Source: Dallia pectoralis (Eukaryota; Chordata; Actinopteri; Esociformes; Umbridae). From it: 64,000 nucleotides of DNA. The translations under genes were made by a program, and so were the position numbers. Below, piece by piece: positions 35,484 to 44,430 of the stretch. Below the pieces are notes generated by a model. The model saw nothing but the letters and a program-made list of their open reading frames with translations. It was not told the origin of the DNA and ran no database searches. Within the stretch, counting starts at the first letter, position 1. Every line of letters begins with the position of its first letter. The stretch spans positions 3,343,643-3,407,642 of the forward strand of contig CM055753.1 in NCBI GenBank assembly GCA_029465975.1, given 5' to 3'.

Positions 35484-37026
35484 TCATATGTCATTGGAGG
35501 CCGTGCCTTTGCTCTTCCGTCCAGGTAGCGGGAAGGCCGACTTGCTCTGAGGCTGTGTGAGGCGACTGGTGAGCATGGTGAACGGTTCAATAAGAGAGTT
35601 CCTCTCCGTGACGCTGACCTCCCATAGCTTGACCTTCTCCGCCCGCGCCCACTGCTGCGCTACCTCCTGGTCCACCTGACGACGGTCACGCAGGTCTGTC
35701 TTGTTTCCTAGAACGATCACGGTCACCTAGAGGGAGAGGCAACAAACCATTGTTACGCCATAAAGTCAACAAAGATAAATACATACAGTAAGAACTACTA
35801 CTGTACTTTATCACCTCTTTGCTCTCAGTGCAAAGAAAAGCTAACTTAACGTGAATGTATAGGTCAGGGTTTAATTAACAGTCTGTGGCGATAACAAAAA
35901 ATAACAAAATGTAAGCAACACACTTTATCAACTCTTCCGAAGAGATTCAATAATTCCTAATACCTCTTTCTTGTCTCGGGACTTGTCTATTTCCTTCTTA
36001 AGGATGTCCACCGTCTTGAAAGACTCCATGCTGTCCACGCTGTAAACCAGCACAAAGCCATCAGCCACCGAATAGTAGTGTTTAGGAAGGTCCAAGCCGT
36101 CATGGAGCCCCCTGGTGTCATAAAGACGCAACTGTTCCCTCACACCCCGGTCTGTTTCCACAGACGCAACATACACATCCTCCTGGGTCTCAGTGGAGTC
36201 CGAACCTGCGGCAGAAGACTACGGATCATTCACTGTACTCAAGCAATATGTATAATAGTGATTAGTAATCACTATGATTGCATAGTTGGGTTCAACACAT
36301 CAGTGTGGTAGGCAACGTAGGTAAACTTCTGGAGGGATACAGTTAATTTTCTATATGCTTAGGCTTCCAGAGTCCACACATGCAGAAGCGTATAGAGTTT
36401 TTTGGCGAGGACCATACTGGTGTTCATAACGATAGAGAGGCTAATCTGTCGGTCAGTGCCGAAACGAAGACAACTACAGAAATTATAATACCAATCCCCC
36501 CTGTGGTCTTCAATTTACCTACCGATCAAGCCATTCAAAGCTACAAGTAAATACTTAATGAAGTTGTCTAGCATAACCTCCAAATATAGAATGTGGCCAT
36601 TTTGGTCCTGTGTCTGTATTCCAGCATTATGGATTAGAAAAGCAGCATTGGGTGGGAGTTTAAGTTCAGCGGTTTTGGACCAGTAAGTGAAAGGTTGCTG
36701 GTTCGAATCCCAGAGTTGGCACGGCATAAAAATATATATTTCCATACCTGGACCAGTCGTGACTTCAGCAGATTGGTTGAGAGAATTAGCCAGTCAGGAA
36801 CTTCCACTAAAATATGTCCTGGGTATTTATGGCAGTGTGTTTGTATTACACTATGAGGACATTTTATAATGTCCGTCGATGACAACACCAGCTACATTTA
36901 GGTTTGAAGTGAATTAATAGTAATCTACTTACCGACAGCGTGGTTGCCATACAACAGATGTTCAAGAATAGCTGTCTTTCCTACAGATGCCAAACCACAC
37001 ACCACAACTTTGCAGCCTTTTCCCAT
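35484..37026 (-). CDS. nkiras1: NF-kappaB inhibitor-interacting Ras-like protein 1 (kappaB-Ras1), complete
   Basis: Minus-strand exons in coding order are 37026-36933, 36205-35964 and 35726-35484. They sum to 579 bp, or 192 aa, exactly the human NKIRAS1 length. The small GTPase fold starts MGKGCKVVVCGLASVGKT with the P-loop at residues 11-18. The switch II region reads LYDTRGL instead of the usual DTAGQ, and the NKxD motif is GNKTD (119-123). These departures from classical Ras are typical of kappaB-Ras proteins, which bind IkappaB and dampen NF-kappaB signalling. The tail is PQSKSAFPLPGRKSKG with no CAAX box. Assignment to paralogue 1 rather than 2 is supported by synteny. The gene is head to head with rpl15. 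Confidence 0.96.
36640..36730 (+). mobile_element. tRNA-derived SINE fragment in nkiras1 intron 1
   Basis: GGTTTTGGACCAGTAAGTGA followed by AGGTTGCTGGTTCGAATCCC carries a perfect pol III B box (GGTTCGAATCC) in a context typical of fish SINE heads. No cloverleaf tRNA can be folded, so it is not a tRNA gene. Confidence 0.6.
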
Positions 37027-37282
37027 TTTGAATACGGTAAACTTCAACCTAGCAGAAAAATACATTTCAAACAGGAATCAAGATTTCGTTAGGGGACTAA
37101 AACGTAACAAAACAACGGCTTGCAAACCATGAATGCAAACAGACGTCGCTATCTTGCCTAATCCCTTAATAACTTTAGCTAGTACTAGTAGTATTAGCTC
37201 AGCTGGTTGCATGTGTTGTAGGTCAACATTGCATTTAAAGTTAAACGCAAGTTCACGTAGCTAGACACGATGAAATAATTAC

Positions 37283-37400
37283 CTTAATCGATAAGATTGC
37301 AGTTTTCTTTAGAGAGATATAACTAATTCCAATATGCTGGGTGCGGTTAGGCAACTACCACGTTATAGCCGTATAACATCACAACAGCCATTCAAGGGTC
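37283..37400 (-). other. nkiras1: Candidate 5' UTR exon of nkiras1
   Basis: A minus-strand donor (AAG|GTAATT) lies at 37282-37283, and the coding exon has an acceptor (GCTAG|GTTGAAG) at 37048-37049, leaving 22 nt of UTR before the ATG. The transcription start near 37400 is inferred, not seen. Confidence 0.4.
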
Positions 37401-37770
37401 CTTTTGACAACAAGGAAGGACTTCCGTGATCGCAGACCAATGTGCGCATGTGCAGAGGAGATGGGACGGGGAAATAAAATAAAAAACGTTATTGAAACGC
37501 AACTTGAAATTAAATTTTAACACGAATGTACATTTAAATGTATCTGTAAAATCAGGCATTATCAGCTACAATTAACACCGTTTTGAATCGTAAAGCACGT
37601 AGTCAAAACCACCGTTAACAAAAGTAACTACTTAATACTAAAAAAAATGGTAAACGCTTCAATTTTCAGCATATAAAACACCTAAAAAACTTTTTAAAAA
37701 CCAAGTTAGGTTTAGTGAAATTTTGAGCGGAATATGAACATTATTGTAATAAACTACATTATTGTAATAA

Positions 37771-37785
37771 ACTACATTTCCCAGC
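37771..37785 (+). promoter_or_regulatory. ZNF143/Staf-like site
   Basis: ACTACATTTCCCAGC differs by one base from the core of the ACTACAATTCCCAGC consensus. It lies 70 bases upstream of the rpl15 TOP start. Confidence 0.55.
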
Positions 37786-37823
37786 TGTAACAGACTTTGT
37801 GGGTTCTCTGACGTTTTCATAAA

Positions 37824-37835
37824 GCATTCTGGGTA
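37824..37835 (-). promoter_or_regulatory. Second ZNF143-like half-site, opposite orientation
   Basis: GCATTCTGGGTA is the reverse complement of a CCCAGAATGC-type core. It lies about 7 bases before the rpl15 pyrimidine tract. Confidence 0.45.
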
Positions 37836-37841
37836 CGTAAT

Positions 37842-37870
37842 CTCTTTCTTTCCGGCTGGTGCGCCATCAT
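37842..37870 (+). other. rpl15: rpl15 non-coding exon 1 with 5' TOP tract
   Basis: CTCTTTCTTTCC is a terminal oligopyrimidine tract, the element that puts ribosomal-protein mRNAs under mTOR/LARP1 translational control. The exon ends CCATCAT before a GTAAGC donor. Exon 2 begins after TTTTCAG with TTAATGCAAC directly before the ATG. The start base is inferred from TOP rules. Confidence 0.75.
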
Positions 37871-38467
37871 GTAAGCGAACGGTTTATTGCATTTCAGAAA
37901 GTACAATCCATACAAAATCTCTATTTAAACATTGTCATCGGGTCATATTGTTATTGATGTAGTTTACAGAATACCCACTTATTCGCACACAGTCTCCATT
38001 TTAGTATTTTGATGTTTGGAAATATGTTTATAGTGTATTGTATCCGAAGTACTGGCACGATTAAGCTACGTCTCAATGTACTCCTACCTAGGTTGGATAT
38101 TTGATAACCATGGGCATTATATGTATGCAACTTCTATCTACTGGTTCTGTATAACATTTTACTCATAAATGTGTTTCTGTACCTTGTTGAATCATTGAGT
38201 TGTTGTCGGGTTGTTATGTTAGTGGGCTAACTAGCATCGGGGGCCTACCGAGTCTTCTGATACAGAAGTAACGCAGGCGTGCATGGTTCTTAAAAAGAAA
38301 GCGGGTTTCCTCTTCTAGTTAATACTGATGTATTATATTTAGAGTATAACTGCTCCCAATGGTTCATACGCGTTAACAAAGTTGTAGTTGGTCTAATCTT
38401 GAATGCCACCCATACTAAGTTTTTCATTGTGATCTCCGTTTTCACAATTCTTTTCAGTTAATGCAAC

Positions 38468-40473
38468 ATGGGAGCGTACAAATATATGCAGGAGTTATGG
38501 CGCAAGAAGCAGTCCGACGTGATGCGCTTTCTCCTGCGTGTCCGCTGCTGGCAGTACCGTCAGCTTTCCAATCTCCACCGTGCCCCTAGACCCACCAGAC
38601 CCGACAAGGCCCGCAGACTTGGCTATAAGTGCAAACAAGGTAGGTCTCTTACATTCAAATTGTATAATGTAAACAGATTCATGCGTAGTATTAGGCAATG
38701 GTTCCTTTTAAAAGTAAGACGCCTGTCTCATGTTGGCCATATTTCTTTTCATACATTGGTCTCTTTAGTTATTCTAACACAACCAAGTGCTGGTGTCATT
38801 GTAAAGGAAACTGTGAAATTACACATGTAAAGCGACTTGTGGAACAGTTTCTGCAACTCCATGACACTTGCCTTTTCTGATATGATACTAATAACATTTT
38901 GTAGTAAGTATCTATTCTAAAATAAGAGACTTGCAGATACTGACTGTAGAAGAAGTCTACCGATAATACATTTCTTGACATGTCAGGTCTCCAATGCAGA
39001 CTGTTATGTGGCCTTTGAACATGTTTTTTTTTTTTTACCTCTAAGGCTATGTCATCTACCGTGTGCGTGTTCGCCGTGGAGGTCGCAAACGCCCTGTGCC
39101 AAAGGGTGCTACCTACGGCAAGCCTGTTCACCATGGTGTCAACCAGATTAAGTTCGCCCGCAGCCTGCAGTCCACTGCTGAGGTATGAGTTCGGTACTGT
39201 TGTCTCTCAGGCTGTGTTCCGAATGATACTCCTTCTCTGGCACTTGCCTTTTGGATTCATTTAGGCTAGGATGGTTTGCCCACAGGACATTTGTAAACTT
39301 CCGCTTGGTAGATGGTTTTAGTTGCTTGCCAAGCATTTTGAAAGTGTAAGCCATAGGGAAAGTTCGAGTCCAGAGTAGAAACCACCTGATAAAAAGCACC
39401 AAGTAGTAACTAAGCAATGTATCTTGTGTGTTGCTATTGTGCCAAATGTCTAGAGAATCCTTGACTGAAAAGCAATAAGAAATAACTAAATTGCTTTTCC
39501 ATTTAAAATAAGGGGCAGTGAATGACTGCATATTTCAGAGTAAGATGAATCTGATCATGTAATAGTATTTCTGATTCTTAGTTTTTTCATTTGTCCCTGC
39601 TCGTTTCTAGGCATTGGAAGTGATTCATGCTTGGCTGTTTGCTTTGTTATTCCCAAAACATTTTTGCATTGGATGTGTTTGTTACGGTTTTTATAGTCTG
39701 ACTCTGTGTCCCAAATTTTCAACACTAATGAGGCACATTCTCAGTGTGGTTAATGATGCTCAACTTTTTTCCCCATCTTACCGACTATGGTGAGACTAGT
39801 CTGAAAATTAAGCCAATTTGTCTGTAACCACAAAAGAATGCTTCCTTTCAAAGTGTCATCTAGTGCTGAACGTTACCTGAATAATGGAATAAGATGAAGA
39901 CTGTCAGAGTCGAAGCAATAAAAGGCACAGCATTTTAAGTTAATTGTAGTTACGTCATTCTGAGATTACAACAGGCGTTCGTGAACCTTTGATTCACCTC
40001 AGTGCTGTGCGTAATGTGTATTTGGCATCGGCATCACACCAGACCAAGATCTTCTGTCACAAGTTTGATTTTTTTGCTTTTATTGTGGTTTGCCTAACTT
40101 TAATGGTTTGACTTCCATTAGAGTTTCTTGTTGTATGGTCTGACGTGTTTGGTCTCTGGTCTCACAGGAGCGTGCTGGCCGCCACTGTGGAGGCCTGAGG
40201 GTGCTGGCTTCCTACTGGGTGGGAGAAGACTCCACCTACAAGTTCTTTGAAGTGATCCTGGTTGATACCTTCCACAAGGCTATTAGACGCAACCCAGACA
40301 CCCAATGGATCACCAGGCCCGTGCACAAGCACAGGGAGATGCGCGGCCTAACGTCTGCAGGCAAGAAGAGTCGCGGCCTGGGCAAGGGCCACAAGTTCCA
40401 CCTGACCATGGGTGGTTCTCGTCGGGCAGCCTGGAGGAGACGCAACACCCTGCAGCTGCACCGATACCGCTAG
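38468..40473 (+). CDS. rpl15: 60S ribosomal protein L15 (eL15), complete
   Basis: Coding exons are 38468-38639, 39046-39182 and 40168-40473, with GT-AG junctions in phase. The total is 615 bp, or 204 aa, the universal vertebrate length. The protein starts MGAYKYMQELWRKKQSDVMR and ends RRAAWRRRNTLQLHRYR, as in mammals. It is very rich in Arg and Lys, as expected for an rRNA-binding core protein of the large subunit. The ATG is at the start of exon 2 after a short TOP leader. Two ATTAAA signals follow the stop at 40487-40502. Introns (406 and 985 bp) were scanned for snoRNA boxes without a convincing hit. Confidence 0.99.
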
Positions 40474-40486
40474 AGGGTTTCTGTAC

Positions 40487-40502
40487 ATTAAAAGAAATTA
40501 AA
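40487..40502 (+). terminator. rpl15: rpl15 poly(A) signals
   Basis: Two ATTAAA hexamers (40487-40492 and 40497-40502) lie 14-29 bases after the stop codon, matching the very short 3' UTRs of ribosomal-protein mRNAs. Confidence 0.7.
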
Positions 40503-41366
40503 ACATGCCTTTTTACGGTGACAAATCATTGACCTTGCGGTGTTTCTTTAAGTCCTGTTTGTTAGTGAACAAGTTGCCATTCTATGTAATAGAGGGCTAG
40601 AAGACTACATTTTCAATCACAAGTAAAGCTGACATGTTTCCATAGCCTTACTGCACAGGTGTGGTTCCACAGGGGGCGGAGTGTCTGCTGGTTTTAGCTC
40701 TCACTGTGTACCTGATGCGTTAGGTTCCACCCTCGCCTGGTTGTTGGAGGAAGAAACCGCGTACACTTGCCTGTTACCAGCTATCTGATAACTACTGTTC
40801 ACAACTGAACCGGTTTGTGGTGGTGCTGTGTCCAGAATTGTCATTTTTGATGGTGCTGTTATTTGAATGGTTGGGTATAGATAGGCCTACTTCTCATTGC
40901 CTTTCTCGGAACGAACAGATATGACTCGTCAGGCTGTATGTCAGTCTCAACTGTTATCACTAATATGGCCTTAAATAATATAATTTTGTGTAAACTTACA
41001 AATATTAATAGTTTGTGAATCCATTTACTGTGGAAGCATTGATACATTTTCGTTAGCCCACCCAGAGTGGAAGTGAGAAGACAGTTGGGTCAGAACAGTA
41101 TTGGGTGTCTGCAGAGTGCACACATACTGGCACAATCCTTTGTGGTTCTTATGTGCCAGAATGCATTCAAATGCTATAGATGTAACTAAGTTTCACATTT
41201 GAGACTTGTGATGTAATCAAGTCATTGGCCATACATTTTATTTCTGATACTTAAGTGTCGACTGTGAACCGAAAAGGTATCTAGGGTGTTATGGTTTGGT
41301 ATGGTGGCAGCACTTAGTTCAGTGAGAGAACCTTAGACTGGTACGTCTTAACGCTATGGGGCTCCT
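40503..41366. other. Intergenic, rpl15 to nr1d2, left part
   Basis: No gene, RNA or repeat is recognised. Confidence 0.45.
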
Positions 41367-41773
41367 GGGCCCAGTTTTTCAAAACTAATCCACTAGGATT
41401 TTGGATTGGCTCAAATCTGGAAAATTGTTTTTTCAAAAGAACAAACTGATTACATAATCGGATTAGATCAAGTAATCCAATCTTGGTTTTGATCCGGATC
41501 AAACCTTTAGTTTGGGGTTTTCAGAACTTTTTTGTAGGATTGGGATCACTTTGATCCAAAAAAAAACTGGATTAAACTGATCCTATCAAAAGGGTGGATT
41601 CAGCGTGGATTTCATGCCCAAAATGTAATGAAAACGTTAAAAATGTACCATATAATACTAGGGATGCATCGGCTGAACATCGGTATCGGCCGATATTTGC
41701 CTCGTTAACTGCCATCGGCCATAGGGAAATAAAAATGACATTCGCCGATGTTTATATGTGTCGTGAACGCTGT

Positions 41774-41968
41774 GCTCAGGAGAAACTTTTTTTGGAGAGC
41801 TTGCTGGAACATAAGCGCGCACTTGCTACATATGCTGCAGACTACGACCTCCCTGCCACTCTCAGTGCGCACCAGTGGCAATTAATTGAAAACTTTATAA
41901 CACTCCTCTCCCCATTTGAACAATTGACGAGAGAAGTTAGCTCATCAGAAGCATCATCTTCCGGCAAG
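41774..41968 (+). pseudogene. hAT (ZBED-type) transposase fragment
   Basis: The frame reads AQEKLFLESLLEHKRALATY, then AADYDLPATLSAHQW, then LIENFITLLSPFEQLTREVS, matching the central helical domain of ZBED/hAT transposases. It is flanked by unrelated sequence and lacks the DDE core and C-terminal dimerisation domain. Only about 65 codons survive. Confidence 0.8.
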
Positions 41969-42169
41969 TAGATTGGCTTGTTTATATCAGGGCTTAATTT
42001 TGGTGCGGGATTGCGCATAATTTAAACCATTCCCGCAAGGTTACTTTTTATAGTGCGAGATTCCCACACAAATATATTTGCTTCATCTCAGACCGAGGTA
42101 AAGTTGGTTGGATATTCGATATTGGATATTCAACGGATATTCGGAGCCCGAGATCGGGTCCGGTTTTCC

Positions 42170-42385
42170 CGCAAGCGGCCACCCCAGACAGCAGGTGACT
42201 CCGTGCCAGATCCGTTTCTAAACCGGCAAATCCGCGTTACAGTCGCCTCCGGGACCCAGACTACAGGTGACTCGGAGCCGGATCCGTGTCTAAACCGGCA
42301 AATCCACGTTACAGTCACCTCCGGGACCCAGACTACAGGTGACTCGGAGCCGGATCCGTCTCTAAACCGGCAAATCCGCGTTAGT
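42170..42385. repeat. 72-bp tandem repeat, 3 copies
   Basis: Copies contain GACTCGGAGCCGGATCCGT, CTAAACCGGCAAATCCGCG and TTACAGTCRCCTCCGGGAC. The unit is 24 codons long and stop-free in one frame on each strand, but no known protein is suggested. Confidence 0.9.
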
Positions 42386-43512
42386 ACACCCGGGTGATCG
42401 GCGGACAGAAACCTCCGTGTGCTTATAGTTAGGGACTGTCAATAAAGTACAAGAGCCGAAAGACTTGTATGTTTCCGTGGCACAAAAGAAGGAATAAAAA
42501 AAAAAAAAAAAAAACATCGGCATCGGCCAAATTGTTATGTTAAACATCGGTATCGGTCCAGAATTTCCCAATCGGTGCATCCCTATATAATACTATATTT
42601 GGATCATGCAGTATCTTACAACATATCGTATTTAGTCATAATATTTTAATTGTATTTGTTCATCCGTCAGGCTACAGTGATTAGGTAGGCTTTAACGTAT
42701 TCAGCCTTTCAGTATAGGCCTACAGCAAAGTAGAAAGCGTTTGGCCTCATAAAATAATCCCCCAAACAGCTGTCAAAATTGACCAAAAACAATACATTTT
42801 ATTCTGTCACTAATTGATATATATATTCATCACAATCGAAAACATTTTTGTTTTTAGAATATTTATTAGTGATGCATGCAATGATTACAGAATAACCAAT
42901 AAAAATGCACTTATATTGACCCCACACTGGCTATTCTACTTGTTGCTCTTTACATATCTAGATAGTTCTACATTGTGATTTACTATCCTGTTTGAGCACT
43001 GGTTATCCAGATTTGGTGATACTGAAAAGTTCCTATCCGGATCAGATTGATCCAATCCGATGTTGCTTTGAAAAACTGGCCCAAAAGTCAGCTGGATTAC
43101 TTGATCACGGATCGCAAAAAAAAGGTTTACTAAATCCGGATCAATTTTATCCGGATTAAAACTTTTGAAAAACTGGGCCCTGGTGACTTGTTTGTTGTTG
43201 ATCGGGCCTTTAAACCTTTAGATGAGCATGGCCAGATTGAGATGGATCTGTTAGTCAGGGTCAACCTATGTGCCACCTATATCAAATGTCTGTATTGGGT
43301 TTGCTTCTGGCATATATAGATTTTACCAGGTAAGCCGATATAGAACAAATTCTCATTTGGATCGGTGACCTGGCCAAGATAAGGCGAGTAATGTGCAGGA
43401 CAAAATACACCTAAGCAATAAATACACGAAATACGAGTGCAAATAGCAGTGGGATTCTACATGGCCAAACAAAATCAAGTAGAGAGTCATACAGATAACA
43501 CATGATGAGGTA

Positions 43513-43523
43513 TAAGTAGGTCA
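43513..43523 (+). promoter_or_regulatory. ROR/REV-ERB response element (RORE)
   Basis: TAAGTAGGTCA fits the WAWNTRGGTCA consensus exactly. ROREs bind ROR activators and REV-ERB repressors, so this could serve autoregulation of nr1d2. A single match can also arise by chance. Confidence 0.4.
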
Positions 43524-43906
43524 GTTGAGCAGCATTTATGTCAATAACAACTATAAAAAATACTAGAGGGTGTCTATATACAGAATGCTAAAAGGTTAAA
43601 GGGTTTTTAGCAAGTGGGTCATAATTGTTTACAGATTATATTACTTGTTTTGGGAGGAACAGTCAATACCCATGTAATATACACAACGTTGTTAAAAAAA
43701 ATAACGACTAACCGAAATAATATTGCATATTATTTTAGAATGAGATTAGTAAAAGAAGTACAGAAATAAGAAATACAGGGAACTATTGCCAGTAACCTTT
43801 ATGGATGCCAATTTCTCCCTTCACCAGCCAGCACTCCCCTACTTATTGGGATGATTACAATCATAGAAGTTTATAATATATTGGCTTTACTTGTCAAGCC
43901 CTTATT

Positions 43907-43912
43907 CACGTG
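43907..43912. promoter_or_regulatory. E-box CACGTG
   Basis: Palindromic CLOCK/BMAL1-type E-box about 520 bases before the nr1d2 ATG. Confidence 0.45.
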
Positions 43913-44003
43913 GCTCAATTGATTGATAGTGTGTCAGAAGTGTGTCAGTGGGTTATATCCATAGCAGCGTTGGGCTACGGAAGGAGGAGCCGCTGGTATT
44001 GGT

Positions 44004-44009
44004 CACGTG
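44004..44009. promoter_or_regulatory. E-box CACGTG
   Basis: Second perfect E-box in the context GGTCACGTGG, about 420 bases before the ATG and probably close to the transcription start. Confidence 0.5.
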
Positions 44010-44430
44010 GTAGAACCGCTCCACTCAGAACAATCATCCAGCAAAGCTCTGCCTGGGGTGTTACTTTACAATCTTTGCAGTGAGAGCCTTCAGTCGTCTC
44101 GTTCGAGAACATATATGTGTATGTAAAAGCTGTATGATCAACAAATAGTATCTAAATCGTTCAGAAAAGAGAGATCGAACTGTCGAGTGCTTCCCGGAAA
44201 TTGAGTTATCCGGAATTCCAGAAAGCTATTCGTTCTGAAGCGTCCAACGTGGCTACATTATGAGCTTCTGTTGCTGCATTTAGGAGACAGTTTAGCACGT
44301 TTGTCTTAAATCTGTGTGAAAACAGTCGATTGATTACTCTGAAGGCAATCAACCACCGAGCTAAATATTTGCAGTGAAAACACGATAAGAAACACAGAAT
44401 CAGGCTTCAGGATCTCAGAAGTCAAAGGAC

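Larger units (their letters stand above)
37401..37841. promoter_or_regulatory. Bidirectional nkiras1/rpl15 promoter region
   Basis: Head-to-head spacing is under 0.6 kb. Visible elements are an ETS-like ACTTCCG (37419-37425), CCAAT (37437-37441) next to an NRF1-like TGCGCATGTGCA (37441-37453), a directly repeated ATTGTAATAAACTACATT (about 37742-37778), and two ZNF143-like sites close to the rpl15 start. The middle 37470-37740 is AT-rich. No TATA box is evident at the pyrimidine start. NKIRAS1 and RPL15 are also divergent in human. Confidence 0.6.
41659..42585 (+). mobile_element. hAT transposon (ZBED-like), nested, with 8-bp target-site duplication
   Basis: TATAATAC is duplicated at 41651-41658 and 42586-42593. 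The termini TAGGGATGCATCGG and CGGTGCATCCCTA are inverted. Both subterminal zones are rich in ATCGG/CCGAT words (CATCGGTATCGGCC). The body contains a transposase fragment (41774-41968), a 72-bp triplicate (42170-42385) and an oligo(A) run at 42497-42516 that may end a further retroposed insert. Confidence 0.9.
41367..43180. mobile_element. DNA transposon with GGGCCCAGTTTTTCAAAA inverted termini, carrying a nested hAT
   Basis: A perfect 18-bp inverted repeat marks the ends (41367-41384 and 43163-43180). A second, slightly changed terminus TTTGAAAAACTGGCCC lies at about 43069-43084. Subterminal GGATCAA/TTGATCC and GGATTA/TAATCC words recur in both orientations near both ends. No transposase of its own is recognised and no target duplication is clear. 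The superfamily is unassigned (the GGGCCC-rich ends and TTTTCAAAA motif would fit a Harbinger/ISL2EU-type or similar element). Confidence 0.7.
43181..44430 (+). promoter_or_regulatory. nr1d2: nr1d2 upstream region and 5' UTR
   Basis: This is a non-coding stretch before the first coding exon. It holds a perfect RORE (43513-43523) and two perfect E-boxes (43907-43912, 44004-44009). The transcription start is not visible, but the sequence changes to a more GC-balanced UTR-like composition at about 44030-44430. No upstream exon is recognised. Confidence 0.5.

Noticed and set aside
36640..36730. Possible tRNA gene (perfect B box GGTTCGAATCC)
   Set aside because: No matching acceptor, D or anticodon arms could be formed. 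The context matches fish tRNA-derived SINEs.
39745..39970. Possible C/D box snoRNAs in rpl15 intron (ATGATGC...CTGA; AAGATGA...CTGA)
   Set aside because: Each has a mismatch in the C box and no convincing terminal stem or guide match. A covariance-model search would be decisive.
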